Below are positions 1-7,861 of a stretch of DNA of 64,000 nt, piece by piece. The position numbers and the translations under genes are program-made. Numbering within the stretch: the stretch's first letter is position 1; each line of letters opens with the position of its first letter. Source of the stretch: Sporomusaceae bacterium (GTDB lineage Bacteria; Bacillota; Negativicutes; Acidaminococcales; JAJUGR01); NCBI GenBank assembly GCA_029265905.1, contig JAJUGR010000007.1, forward strand, positions 1-64,000, in the 5' to 3' direction. Below the pieces are notes generated by a model. It was not told the DNA's origin. It saw nothing but the letters and a program-made list of their open reading frames with translations, and did not search any database.

Positions 1-140
1 CGTGAAACCAGCCTTGAGATGAGATCTCTCACAGCGAAAGCTGGTAAGACACCTCGAAGACTACGAGGTTGATAGGCCGGGAGTGTAAGTGGAGCAATCC
101 ATTGAGCGGACCGGTACTAATATGTCGAGGACTTGACTTA
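1..140 (+). rRNA. 23S ribosomal RNA, 3' end (truncated by window start)
   Basis: Conserved 23S 3'-terminal sequence (GATAGGCCGGGAGTGTAAGTG...TGAGCGGACCGGTACTAAT...), followed by a spacer and 5S; the exact 3' end is approximate. Confidence 0.93.
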
Positions 141-340
141 AATGTGACGAATGTCTTCTATGGAGTTTTGAGGGAGCATACTTGCAAAAGATGCTTACCT
201 CAACTATTTGGTTGACACGAACATCGTGTTGTGTTAATCTAACAAACGTTGGCGAAAGTAGTAGTCAGCGAGGTTGGCTAGATGCGAGCAATTGCATCCG
301 AGCTGACGAAAACGCTAGGCGACGCTTAGCGACAGACTAA

Positions 341-458
341 GGCTGGTGACGATAGCTGTGGGGTTCCACCTGTTCCCATACCGAACACAGCAGTTAAGCC
401 CACATACGCCGAAAGTACTTGGGTGGCGACGCCCTGGGAGGATAGGTAGTTGCCGGCC
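341..458 (+). rRNA. 5S ribosomal RNA
   Basis: About 118 nt with conserved CCTGTTCCCATACCGAACACAGCAGTTAAGCCC core; termini GGCTGG/CCGGCC pair. Confidence 0.95.
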
Positions 459-462
459 ATAT

Positions 463-537
463 TCCTCGATAGCTCAATGGTAGAGCACGCGGCTGTTAAC
501 CGCGGGGTTGTAGGTTCGAGCCCTACTCGAGGAGCCA
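463..537 (+). tRNA. tRNA-Asn (anticodon GTT), CCA encoded
   Basis: Cloverleaf: acceptor TCCTCGA/TCGAGGA, anticodon loop CTGTTAA, T-loop GGTTCGAGCC, terminal GCCA. Confidence 0.95.
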
Positions 538-545
538 GATCTTTC

Positions 546-576
546 ATCCGCTAGAGCAATCTAGCGGATTTTTCTG
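546..576 (+). terminator. Rho-independent terminator after tRNA-Asn
   Basis: ATCCGCTAGA-GCAA-TCTAGCGGAT followed by TTTTTCTGTTTT. Confidence 0.85.
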
Positions 577-598
577 TTTTGTTACGAGCAAATACATC

Positions 599-627
599 TT
601 GTTAGCTGTCTCATGCTGATGTACAAT
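599..627 (+). promoter_or_regulatory. Putative sigma-A promoter for the hydrogenase locus
   Basis: TTGTTA - 17 bp - TACAAT upstream of CDS 676. Confidence 0.6.
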
Positions 628-631
628 GATA

Positions 632-649
632 TTGTGATGTTTTTCACAG
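632..649. promoter_or_regulatory. Candidate Rex- or Crp/Fnr-type operator (TTGTGATGTTTTTCACAG)
   Basis: Near-perfect dyad TGTGA-N6-TCACA just downstream of the predicted -10, overlapping the expected transcription start. Confidence 0.5.
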
Positions 650-675
650 GGATATTGTATGCAAGGGGTGAGATC

Positions 676-930
676 ATGGTTCGCATCTCTGTGTGTGTTG
701 GCAGCGCTTGCCATCTGCTTGGGGCGCATGGTGTTTTAGAAGCCTTCAACGGCTTGATTGATAAGTACCATGTGCAAGCCAAAGTCGATATGCAGGGTAA
801 TTTCTGTCAGGGACGCTGTACTGAAGGCGTGGTAATCCGCATTGACGAGGAGATCATTACCAAAGTATCAAAGGAAAAGGTGCACGGCATCTTTGTGGAA
901 AAAGTACTGGACAAGCTATCCAACGCATGA
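676..930 (+). CDS. Thioredoxin-like [2Fe-2S] ferredoxin (NuoE/HydC-like small subunit)
   Basis: MVRISVCVGSACHLLGA...CQGRC; cysteine pairs CVGSAC and CQGRC; start placed at ATG 676 rather than 613. Confidence 0.82.
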   Translation: MVRISVCVGSACHLLGAHGVLEAFNGLIDKYHVQAKVDMQGNFCQGRCTEGVVIRIDEEIITKVSKEKVHGIFVEKVLDKLSNA

Positions 931-952
931 AAAGGTGGTGCCATTCCACTCC

Positions 953-2677
953 ATGATGAAAACAATCGTAACGCAAAAAGTTAATTGCAAGGACTGTCAT
1001 CGGTGTGTCCGCATCTGCCCGGTTAAGGCAATTGGAATCGTTAAGGGGCATGCTGAGCTGGTTGAGGAGAAATGCATATTGTGCGGACGCTGTGTGGTAG
1101 AGTGTCCGCAGCATGCAAAACAGGTCAATGACGTAACGCAGTCGGTCTTGCAGGCGCGGGAAGCGGGCAGGCCATTGGTTTTAACCCTTGCTCCCTCGTT
1201 TATATCCGCGTTTCCCGAGTACTCGCAGACAGGGTTTTTGGAGGAACTGCGTTCGTTCGGGTTTTATGCTGTGGAGGAAACGGCCGAGGGGGCGACGGTT
1301 GTTTCCTCCGCGTATCGTGATCTGGTAAATGAAACCCACCAGCCAGTTATTTCTTCTTGCTGCCCCGTGACAGTCAAACTGTTGGAACAATACTATCCCG
1401 CACTGGTGGGGTATTTGGCGCCGGTTCTTTCGCCAATGATGGTGCACGGCGAGTTGCTGCGCGAGCGATACGGGCAAGATGCGTTCATTATCTTTGCTGG
1501 CCCCTGCATTGCCAAGCTGGATGAGGCCGATTGCGCTGGCAGCCAGATCGACGCGGCGCTCACGTTTCCGCAATTGAAGGCGCTGTTCGCCTATCGTTCC
1601 GCGGCTACGCCAGCGCTTTCCTCGTCTGCCGACTTCTTAAGCAAGCAGATTGGTTCATCTCGTTTTTTCCCAATTAAAGGCGGCGTCATTCGCTCCTTTA
1701 TGGTCGGTGATGAGACGGACATTGACATTTTTTCTGTCAGCGGGATTGAAGACTGCATGGAAGTGTTTGAGGATATTGCCAGCGGTGTGATTAGGCCCCG
1801 GTTTGTTGAGGCCATGGCGTGTAAAGGGGGTTGCATTGGCGGCCCGGCCATGGGCGTTGCGCAGTGCAAGCCCATCAAGCGCAAACGAGTCGTTCAATAT
1901 GCCATGGGCGACTTGCCGGCCAGGAACGCTGATCAGTTTGATGCCATTGCGGCCTACTGGCTGCGCGATTACCATAAGACCTTTACGCCTAACCCGTTTA
2001 CCGCCCGCCTCCCCTCCGAAGGACAAATTCGCGATATCCTCAGGCACATCGGCAAGGTTACGCCCGCTGACGAAAAAAACTGCGGCGCTTGCGGCTACAA
2101 CACCTGCCGCGAGAAAGCGATCGCCACTTTTCAGGGACTTGCTGAGCCGGAAATGTGCGTTCCCTATATGCGCTCGAAAGCGGAGTCTTTTGCGAATCTC
2201 ATCGTCGACAATTCGGCCAATGCGATTCTGGTCGTCGATGACTCGATGATAGTGCAGGAATTCAACCCGTCCGCGGAAACGATGTTTCGCGTTGACCGCG
2301 AGACAATGATTGGCCGCTCGCTGGCGACGCTGATTGATTGCAGCGATTTTATGAAGGCGGCTGTCAGCGGCGAAAAAGTCACGCGAACGGGGATCGCGTA
2401 TCCGCGCTATGACATCATTACGGAACAGATCATGATTCCGGTAAAGGAACATGAGCTGGTGATCGGCATTATCAGTGACGTTACGGAGAACGAGGCTCGC
2501 CGGCAGGAGTTGGCGCAATTAAAAAAGGACACGGTTGGTAAAGCAACTGAGATAATCAACAAGCAAATGCAGGTTGCGCAAGAAATTGCCGGACTGCTTG
2601 GAGAAACAACTGCGGAAACAAAATCCGCTTTGCTGGAACTGATCGCAGTTCTGAATGCGAAGGGGGAAGTCCGATGA
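953..2677 (+). CDS. [FeFe]-hydrogenase-like sensory protein: 2x[4Fe-4S] + H-cluster domain + Fe-S (CGACGYNTC) + PAS + C-terminal helix
   Basis: CKDCHRCVRICP / CILCGRCVVECP; H-cluster motifs SSCCPVT, FAGPCIAKLDE, EAMACKGGCIGGPAM; then NCGACGYNTC...EMC; PAS (NAILVVDDSMIVQEFNPSAETMF). Start is ATG 953 or 956, not 842. Confidence 0.85.
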   Translation: MMKTIVTQKVNCKDCHRCVRICPVKAIGIVKGHAELVEEKCILCGRCVVECPQHAKQVNDVTQSVLQAREAGRPLVLTLAPSFISAFPEYSQTGFLEELRSFGFYAVEETAEGATVVSSAYRDLVNETHQPVISSCCPVTVKLLEQYYPALVGYLAPVLSPMMVHGELLRERYGQDAFIIFAGPCIAKLDEADCAGSQIDAALTFPQLKALFAYRSAATPALSSSADFLSKQIGSSRFFPIKGGVIRSFMVGDETDIDIFSVSGIEDCMEVFEDIASGVIRPRFVEAMACKGGCIGGPAMGVAQCKPIKRKRVVQYAMGDLPARNADQFDAIAAYWLRDYHKTFTPNPFTARLPSEGQIRDILRHIGKVTPADEKNCGACGYNTCREKAIATFQGLAEPEMCVPYMRSKAESFANLIVDNSANAILVVDDSMIVQEFNPSAETMFRVDRETMIGRSLATLIDCSDFMKAAVSGEKVTRTGIAYPRYDIITEQIMIPVKEHELVIGIISDVTENEARRQELAQLKKDTVGKATEIINKQMQVAQEIAGLLGETTAETKSALLELIAVLNAKGEVR

Positions 2678-3828
2678 ATGCCCTTTTTTCTGAGGTAGGC
2701 ATTGCACAGCTGTCGAAACGAGGCGAGGAATTATGCGGGGACAGCGTTCAGGTTGTTAAGACTGGCACGCACACGATTATCGTTTTGTCGGACGGCCTGG
2801 GAAGCGGCGTCAAGGCAAACATCCTTTCTACGATGACGACCAAAATTGCCTCTTCCATGCTGCAGCGCGGTATACCGCTGTCTGACGTGGTTGACACGAT
2901 AGCCCAAACCCTTCCGGTCTGCCGCGTGCGCAAAATAGCCTACTCAACGCTGCAGATTATCAAGATTGCGCGCGACGGGGAAACAACGGTTGTCGAATTC
3001 GATTCGCCGGCCTCCTTTTTGATTCGAAACGGGCATATTGTCCCGTTCCCAACCCAAGAGCGCGTGGTGGCTGGCAAAACGCTCCGGGTCGGACAACTGC
3101 ATTTGCAGGAAGGAGATATGTTGGTTGCTGTGAGCGATGGGGTGATTCACGCCGGAATCGGCGGGCTGCTCAAATTGGGCTGGGGGTGGCAGGGGGTCAT
3201 GAATCAATTGGCCTTGACCTGCCATACCGAACGAACTGCCGATGAGATTGGGCGGGAGTTGATCGCTTGCTGCGAAGGGTATTACCTGGGCAAGCCAGGC
3301 GATGATTGCACGGCTGTCGCCGTGCGGTTGCGGCAGCCTTTGCGCCTGACACTGATGACTGGGCCGCCGGTTGACCAAAACACTGACGAACGCCTTGTCA
3401 AGCGCTTGCTGTCGGCAGCCGGCAAGAAAGTGGTTTCTGGCGGCACAACGGCTAATATCGTGAGCCGGGTTATGGGGAAACCCGTTGTCGTTGACCTTAC
3501 TTATCCCAATCCTGACATACCGCCGACCGGGAGCATTGAAGGAATTGACTTGGTAACAGAAGGCGTGTTAACCTTAAATGCAGTGGCCGAGCGTTTGCAA
3601 AGCAAACAATTGCACTATTTGCACAGCCGCCTGCAGGATGGCGCGACCCTGCTGATGAAAATGTTGCTGGAAGCAGATGAGATTGACGTACTGGCCGGCA
3701 AGGCGATCAATCCAGCGCATCAAAACCCGCACTTGCCAGTGCAGATTAATTTAAAGGCGCAAGTGATAGATAAGCTAATTTGCAGTTTGCGCGATATCGG
3801 AAAAACGGTTACAATTGAATGGGTGTAA
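2674..3828 (+). CDS. SpoIIE/PP2C-family protein phosphatase with C-terminal extension
   Basis: VVLSDGLGSG-type PP2C/SpoIIE motif (IIVLSDGLGSGVKA), DMLVAVSDGV, GDDCTAVAVRL; ATGA overlap with upstream gene. Confidence 0.85.
   Translation: MNALFSEVGIAQLSKRGEELCGDSVQVVKTGTHTIIVLSDGLGSGVKANILSTMTTKIASSMLQRGIPLSDVVDTIAQTLPVCRVRKIAYSTLQIIKIARDGETTVVEFDSPASFLIRNGHIVPFPTQERVVAGKTLRVGQLHLQEGDMLVAVSDGVIHAGIGGLLKLGWGWQGVMNQLALTCHTERTADEIGRELIACCEGYYLGKPGDDCTAVAVRLRQPLRLTLMTGPPVDQNTDERLVKRLLSAAGKKVVSGGTTANIVSRVMGKPVVVDLTYPNPDIPPTGSIEGIDLVTEGVLTLNAVAERLQSKQLHYLHSRLQDGATLLMKMLLEADEIDVLAGKAINPAHQNPHLPVQINLKAQVIDKLICSLRDIGKTVTIEWV
3787..3815 (+). promoter_or_regulatory. Possible internal promoter in 3' end of the phosphatase gene
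   Basis: TTGCGC - 17 bp - TACAAT. Confidence 0.35.
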
Positions 3829-3880
3829 AGTAGAGGGCATGCATGTAGGCAGCCTTTGTAGTTGAATAGGGGGCAAAAAG

Positions 3881-4126
3881 ATGAAAAAAGTAGTAATCGA
3901 GGTTTGTCTTGGAACGTCCTGCCATCTGCTGGGGGCGCAAGACCTTATGGCGTACTTGGAGCGAGTGCCGAAGGATTGGAAAGAACTGATTGATGTGCGT
4001 GGCACGACTTGCTTGCATCATTGCGGCAAAGGCCCTAATATCAGCGTGAATGGCACGATTTACACCGGCATGACGCCAGACAAATTGCAGGACGTTTTGT
4101 CTGACTTGATCGAGGCAGCTGAATAA
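3881..4126 (+). CDS. Thioredoxin-like [2Fe-2S] ferredoxin, paralogue of 676..930
   Basis: MKKVVIEVCLGTSCHLLGAQ...CLHHCGKGPNISVNG. Confidence 0.82.
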   Translation: MKKVVIEVCLGTSCHLLGAQDLMAYLERVPKDWKELIDVRGTTCLHHCGKGPNISVNGTIYTGMTPDKLQDVLSDLIEAAE

Positions 4127-4215
4127 GCTGTTTTGTCAGGAGTGTGTTACAAATTTTAGTGGTAAGACCATCAGGCCGGATGGGAATTTACTTACAGGAG
4201 GAGAATCTAAGAACG

Positions 4216-5718
4216 ATGTCTCAAATTACGGAAGTAGTGAAACTGCGTCGAAAAGTATTGACTGAGGTGGCTAGACTGACCTTTAACGATCAGCTGAAGG
4301 AAGAGGTCGGAAGCATTTTGACCACTGTCGTCACAGAGGATGGACCGCGGTATCGCTGCTGTGTTCATAAAGAAAGAGCCGTTTTACGCGGCCGTATTGA
4401 CCTTGCCCTAAGCCGTCCTATGAGCGAAAGCCTTGCTGATGCGGCGGAGAAGGCGGTTGCCGGTGAAGTGGCTGCCGACATGCCGATCATTAATGTTATA
4501 GATGAAGCTTGCGACCAGTGTCCGATCGACAAATTTATCGTTACCGACGCTTGCCGCAATTGCATTGCCCATCACTGCATTGCCAGCTGCCCGAAAAAGG
4601 CGATCACGGTTCACCAAAACCGCGCCTACATTGACAAGACAAAATGCGTCGAGTGCGGCTTGTGCAAAAAGGCCTGTCCGTACGGCGCTATTATAGAGAT
4701 CAGCCGGCCTTGCGAGCGCGCGTGCGATTTGGGCGCGATTAAAGCCGGCCAGGACAGAAAAGCGGTTATTGATTATGACCGTTGCGTGCAGTGCGGCGCC
4801 TGCAAAACGGCTTGCCCGTTTGGTGCGATTGGCGAGCGCTCTTATATCGTTCAATTGATCCAGCAAATGAAACAGGGGAAAAAAGTAGTTGCCATGGTGG
4901 CGCCGGCTTTTGTTGGCCAATTTGGCGTTAAAGTAACGGCCGGACAACTATTCTCGGCTTTGCAGAAGCTCGGTTTCCATGACGTTTACGAGGTCGCGTT
5001 GGGGGCGGACATGGTTACGCTTGAAGAGACTCATGAGTTTATTGAATCGGTCCCGTCGCAGCGAAATTACATGACGACGTCCTGCTGCCCGGCTTTTGTC
5101 GGCATGATCGAGAAACACTTGCCGGATTTGCAGAGCCACGTTTCGAGCACCGTCTCGCCGATGGTCGCGACCGGCAGAGTGGTGAAGCATGAGGTGGAAG
5201 GGGCAGTGACTGTCTTTATCGGCCCGTGCACGGCGAAGAAGGTCGAAGCGAGCAAATACACCGATGCGGTCGATTATGTCCTGACATATGAGGAATTGGC
5301 GGCCATGTTTGTCGGTGCCGGCATAAACGTAACGGAAATGCCGGACAACGGCTACGCGCCAAAGTCATCACGGCATGGTGCGATTTTTGCCCGGGCCGGC
5401 GGCGTGCTGGAATCGGTAGTGGAAACGGCCACCGAGAAAGGCCTGGCCGACCGTTTGAACGCTCAGCGTTGCGACGGTCTGGCCAATTGCAAGCAGCAGT
5501 TGATTTTGATGAAGGCTGGCAAAAGCGACATCAACTTCATGGAAGGGATGGCTTGCTCAGGCGGTTGTGTTGGCGGCCCCGGCACGTTAACCGATCCGCG
5601 CGTTACCGGCAAACTGGTGGACAACTACGCCAAAACGTCGGAAACGATGTTGGCCGAGCAAAATGACCGTGCGCAGCAAGAACTGAAGCAGACGAAAATG
5701 CACCGCAACCACAATTAA
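4216..5718 (+). CDS. [FeFe] hydrogenase, group B-like, multiple [4Fe-4S] clusters
   Basis: Clusters CRNCIAHHCIASCP, CVECGLCKKACP, CVQCGACKTACP; H-cluster TTSCCPAF, IGPCTAKKVE, EGMACSGGCVGGPG; start at ATG 4216 downstream of AGGAGG. Confidence 0.88.
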   Translation: MSQITEVVKLRRKVLTEVARLTFNDQLKEEVGSILTTVVTEDGPRYRCCVHKERAVLRGRIDLALSRPMSESLADAAEKAVAGEVAADMPIINVIDEACDQCPIDKFIVTDACRNCIAHHCIASCPKKAITVHQNRAYIDKTKCVECGLCKKACPYGAIIEISRPCERACDLGAIKAGQDRKAVIDYDRCVQCGACKTACPFGAIGERSYIVQLIQQMKQGKKVVAMVAPAFVGQFGVKVTAGQLFSALQKLGFHDVYEVALGADMVTLEETHEFIESVPSQRNYMTTSCCPAFVGMIEKHLPDLQSHVSSTVSPMVATGRVVKHEVEGAVTVFIGPCTAKKVEASKYTDAVDYVLTYEELAAMFVGAGINVTEMPDNGYAPKSSRHGAIFARAGGVLESVVETATEKGLADRLNAQRCDGLANCKQQLILMKAGKSDINFMEGMACSGGCVGGPGTLTDPRVTGKLVDNYAKTSETMLAEQNDRAQQELKQTKMHRNHN

Positions 5719-5830
5719 GCGCATATTGTCGACAACGGGGCGCGACGGCTTGGTGCTGCAGCGCCCTTTTGTCATGACGTGGCGGAAGCTTGCCGATCGG
5801 CCAATGCCTTAGGCTGCCTTTTTTCAGGTG

Positions 5831-5858
5831 TAACGGCGCTTTGTCCGCCGTTTTTTAA
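5831..5858 (+). terminator. Rho-independent terminator upstream of yebC
   Basis: CGGCG...CGCCG followed by TTTTTT. Confidence 0.6.
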
Positions 5859-5875
5859 GGCGCAGATGCGCATAA

Positions 5876-5904
5876 TTGCCTTGCGAGCATTATTATGCTA
5901 CAAT
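5876..5904 (+). promoter_or_regulatory. Putative sigma-A promoter for yebC-ruvCAB
   Basis: TTGCCT - 17 bp - TACAAT. Confidence 0.5.
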
Positions 5905-5941
5905 CACAGTTGAGTCTTATGTCTGGAGAGGGGAAGGTAAA

Positions 5942-6679
5942 ATGTCCGGTCATTCCAAATGGGCTAATATTAAGCATAAAAAAGGTAAGATGGATGCCGT
6001 TCGCGGCAAGATAACGACGAAAATATCCAGAGAAATTGCTATTGCCGTGCGCATGGGCGGATCCGATCCGACTGGCAACTCGCGCTTGAAGCTCGCGCTG
6101 CAAAAAGCGCGGGCGAATAATGTCCCAAAAGATAACATTCAGCGGGCTATTCAAAAGGGCATGGGCGCAATGGATGGCGCCAGCTTTGAAGAAATTACTT
6201 ATGAGGGCTATGGACCGGCCGGAGTTGCGGTTTATGTCGAGGTGTTAACGGACAATCGCAACCGAACCGCGGCGGACATACGCCACTTGTTCTCTAAATA
6301 CGGCAGCAATCTTGGCGAGTCGGGCTGCGTTTCCTGGATGTTTAAACGTCGCGGCCTTCTGGCGATTGAAAAAGAGAATGGTGTCAACGAAGATGATTTG
6401 ATGATCGTGGCTTTGGACGCCGGCGCCGAGGACGTGCGGGACGAAGGCGACTCGTTTGAAATCCTGACCGATCCGGCGGCGCTGGATGCGGTGGAAGCTG
6501 CGCTCGTGGAAGCGGGGGTTAAGGTGGCGGCAGCTGAGATCGCCATGATTCCGGATACGACGATTGCCCTTTCGGGTGCGGATGCAGAACGGATGGAAAA
6601 ACTGACCGAGGCATTAGAAGATTTGGATGATGTACAAGAAGTGTTTTCTAACGCCGACTTGCCCGAGACGGAAGAATGA
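5942..6679 (+). CDS. yebC: YebC/PmpR family protein
   Basis: MSGHSKWANIKHKKGKMDAVRGK N-terminus and full-length match to the family. Confidence 0.96.
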   Translation: MSGHSKWANIKHKKGKMDAVRGKITTKISREIAIAVRMGGSDPTGNSRLKLALQKARANNVPKDNIQRAIQKGMGAMDGASFEEITYEGYGPAGVAVYVEVLTDNRNRTAADIRHLFSKYGSNLGESGCVSWMFKRRGLLAIEKENGVNEDDLMIVALDAGAEDVRDEGDSFEILTDPAALDAVEAALVEAGVKVAAAEIAMIPDTTIALSGADAERMEKLTEALEDLDDVQEVFSNADLPETEE

Positions 6680-6685
6680 TTGGAT

Positions 6686-6716
6686 GAGCAGGCCTGGCGC
6701 CTGCTCATTTTTTTAG
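6686..6716 (+). terminator. Rho-independent terminator after yebC
   Basis: GAGCAGGC-CTG-GCGCCTGCTC + ATTTTTTT. Confidence 0.8.
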
Positions 6717-6758
6717 AGGAAATCAACGAAGCTTGTCGAACAAATTTGGAGGTGTGCA

Positions 6759-7256
6759 ATGCGTGTGCTAGGGGTTGATCCGGGGATAGCCACGTGCGGC
6801 TATGGTGTAATTGATTCATCCGGGAATGTGACACGCATGGTCTCCTACGGCGCCGTTGAAACTGACAAGGCGCTGGCCACGGAAGTGCGGTTGAAGTTGG
6901 TCCATGAGGGTATTTCGCAATTGATTGAACGGCATCAGCCGCAGGTCGTTGCGGTAGAACAGCTGTTTTTCAATCGCAATGTCACGACGGCGATCACCGT
7001 GGGACAGGCCAGGGGGGTCATTTTGCTAGCCGCAGCCCAGCACGGGTTGCCGATCCTGGAATACACGCCTTACCAGGTTAAGCAGGCGGTGGTCGGCTAC
7101 GGAAAAGCGACTAAGGAACAGGTCATGCTGATGGTGCAACGTTTGCTGGCCTTGCGGGAAAAGCCGCGTCCCGATGATGCGGCAGATGCCTTGGCAATAG
7201 CAATTTGCGCGCTGCATGCCAGCACATATCATTCTTGGCGGGAGAGATCACGATGA
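6759..7256 (+). CDS. ruvC: Holliday junction resolvase RuvC
   Basis: MRVLGVDPGIATCGYGVID; ...PRPDDAADALAIAICALH. Confidence 0.97.
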   Translation: MRVLGVDPGIATCGYGVIDSSGNVTRMVSYGAVETDKALATEVRLKLVHEGISQLIERHQPQVVAVEQLFFNRNVTTAITVGQARGVILLAAAQHGLPILEYTPYQVKQAVVGYGKATKEQVMLMVQRLLALREKPRPDDAADALAIAICALHASTYHSWRERSR

Positions 7257-7861
7257 TTGGCTATTTACGCGGCCGGGTGCTGCTTTTAGAGAGCGAGGGC
7301 TGTTTGCTGGACGTGCACGGAGTCGGCTATCGCCTGATTTTGCCTTCCAACCTGCTTTCGGGATTGCGGATCGGCCAGGAATGCGCTTTTTATACGCATT
7401 TGCAGGTTCGGGAAGACGCGTTCACCTTGTTTGGCTTCCCGGATTTGGCCGAGTACGAGCTTTTTTTATTGTTGCTGACCGTTTCGGGGATTGGCCCCAA
7501 AGCGGCTATCGCTATTTTGTCGACTTTGCGCCCGCCTGCGCTGCGCCAGGCAATTGTGTTGCGCGACTTAAAGACAATCACGCGCGTGCCTGGGATTGGC
7601 AAAAAGACGGCCGAGCGGTTGCTGTTGGAATTGGGCGACAAGCTGTCCTTAGGACAAGCAGAAGCAACGGCCGGAGCAAGCCTGGCAGCGGCGCCCGTTC
7701 CTGACGCCGCATCGCCATTGGCGGAAGCCGGGCAAGCGCTAGAGAGCCTTGGTTATGATTGGCGTGAAATAAAACCGGTCTTGGACCGTTTGCCGCAAGA
7801 CGAGCAGCAGGTCGGGACACTGGTTCGTTTGGCGTTAAAAGAGCTTAGCAGGAGGTTATGA
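7253..7861 (+). CDS. ruvA: Holliday junction branch migration protein RuvA
   Basis: [11 protein letters not shown]...[14 protein letters not shown]...[20 protein letters not shown] overlap with ruvC. Confidence 0.97.
   Translation: MIGYLRGRVLLLESEGCLLDVHGVGYRLILPSNLLSGLRIGQECAFYTHLQVREDAFTLFGFPDLAEYELFLLLLTVSGIGPKAAIAILSTLRPPALRQAIVLRDLKTITRVPGIGKKTAERLLLELGDKLSLGQAEATAGASLAAAPVPDAASPLAEAGQALESLGYDWREIKPVLDRLPQDEQQVGTLVRLALKELSRRL

Noticed and set aside
326-547. 73-aa minus-strand ORF over 5S rRNA and tRNA-Asn
   Set aside because: Covers RNA genes; a classic spurious translation of rRNA/tRNA sequence (contains APRVGLEPTT-like peptide).
1655-2518. 287-aa minus-strand ORF opposite the sensory hydrogenase
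   Set aside because: Shadow ORF; the + strand carries Fe-S and PAS motifs.
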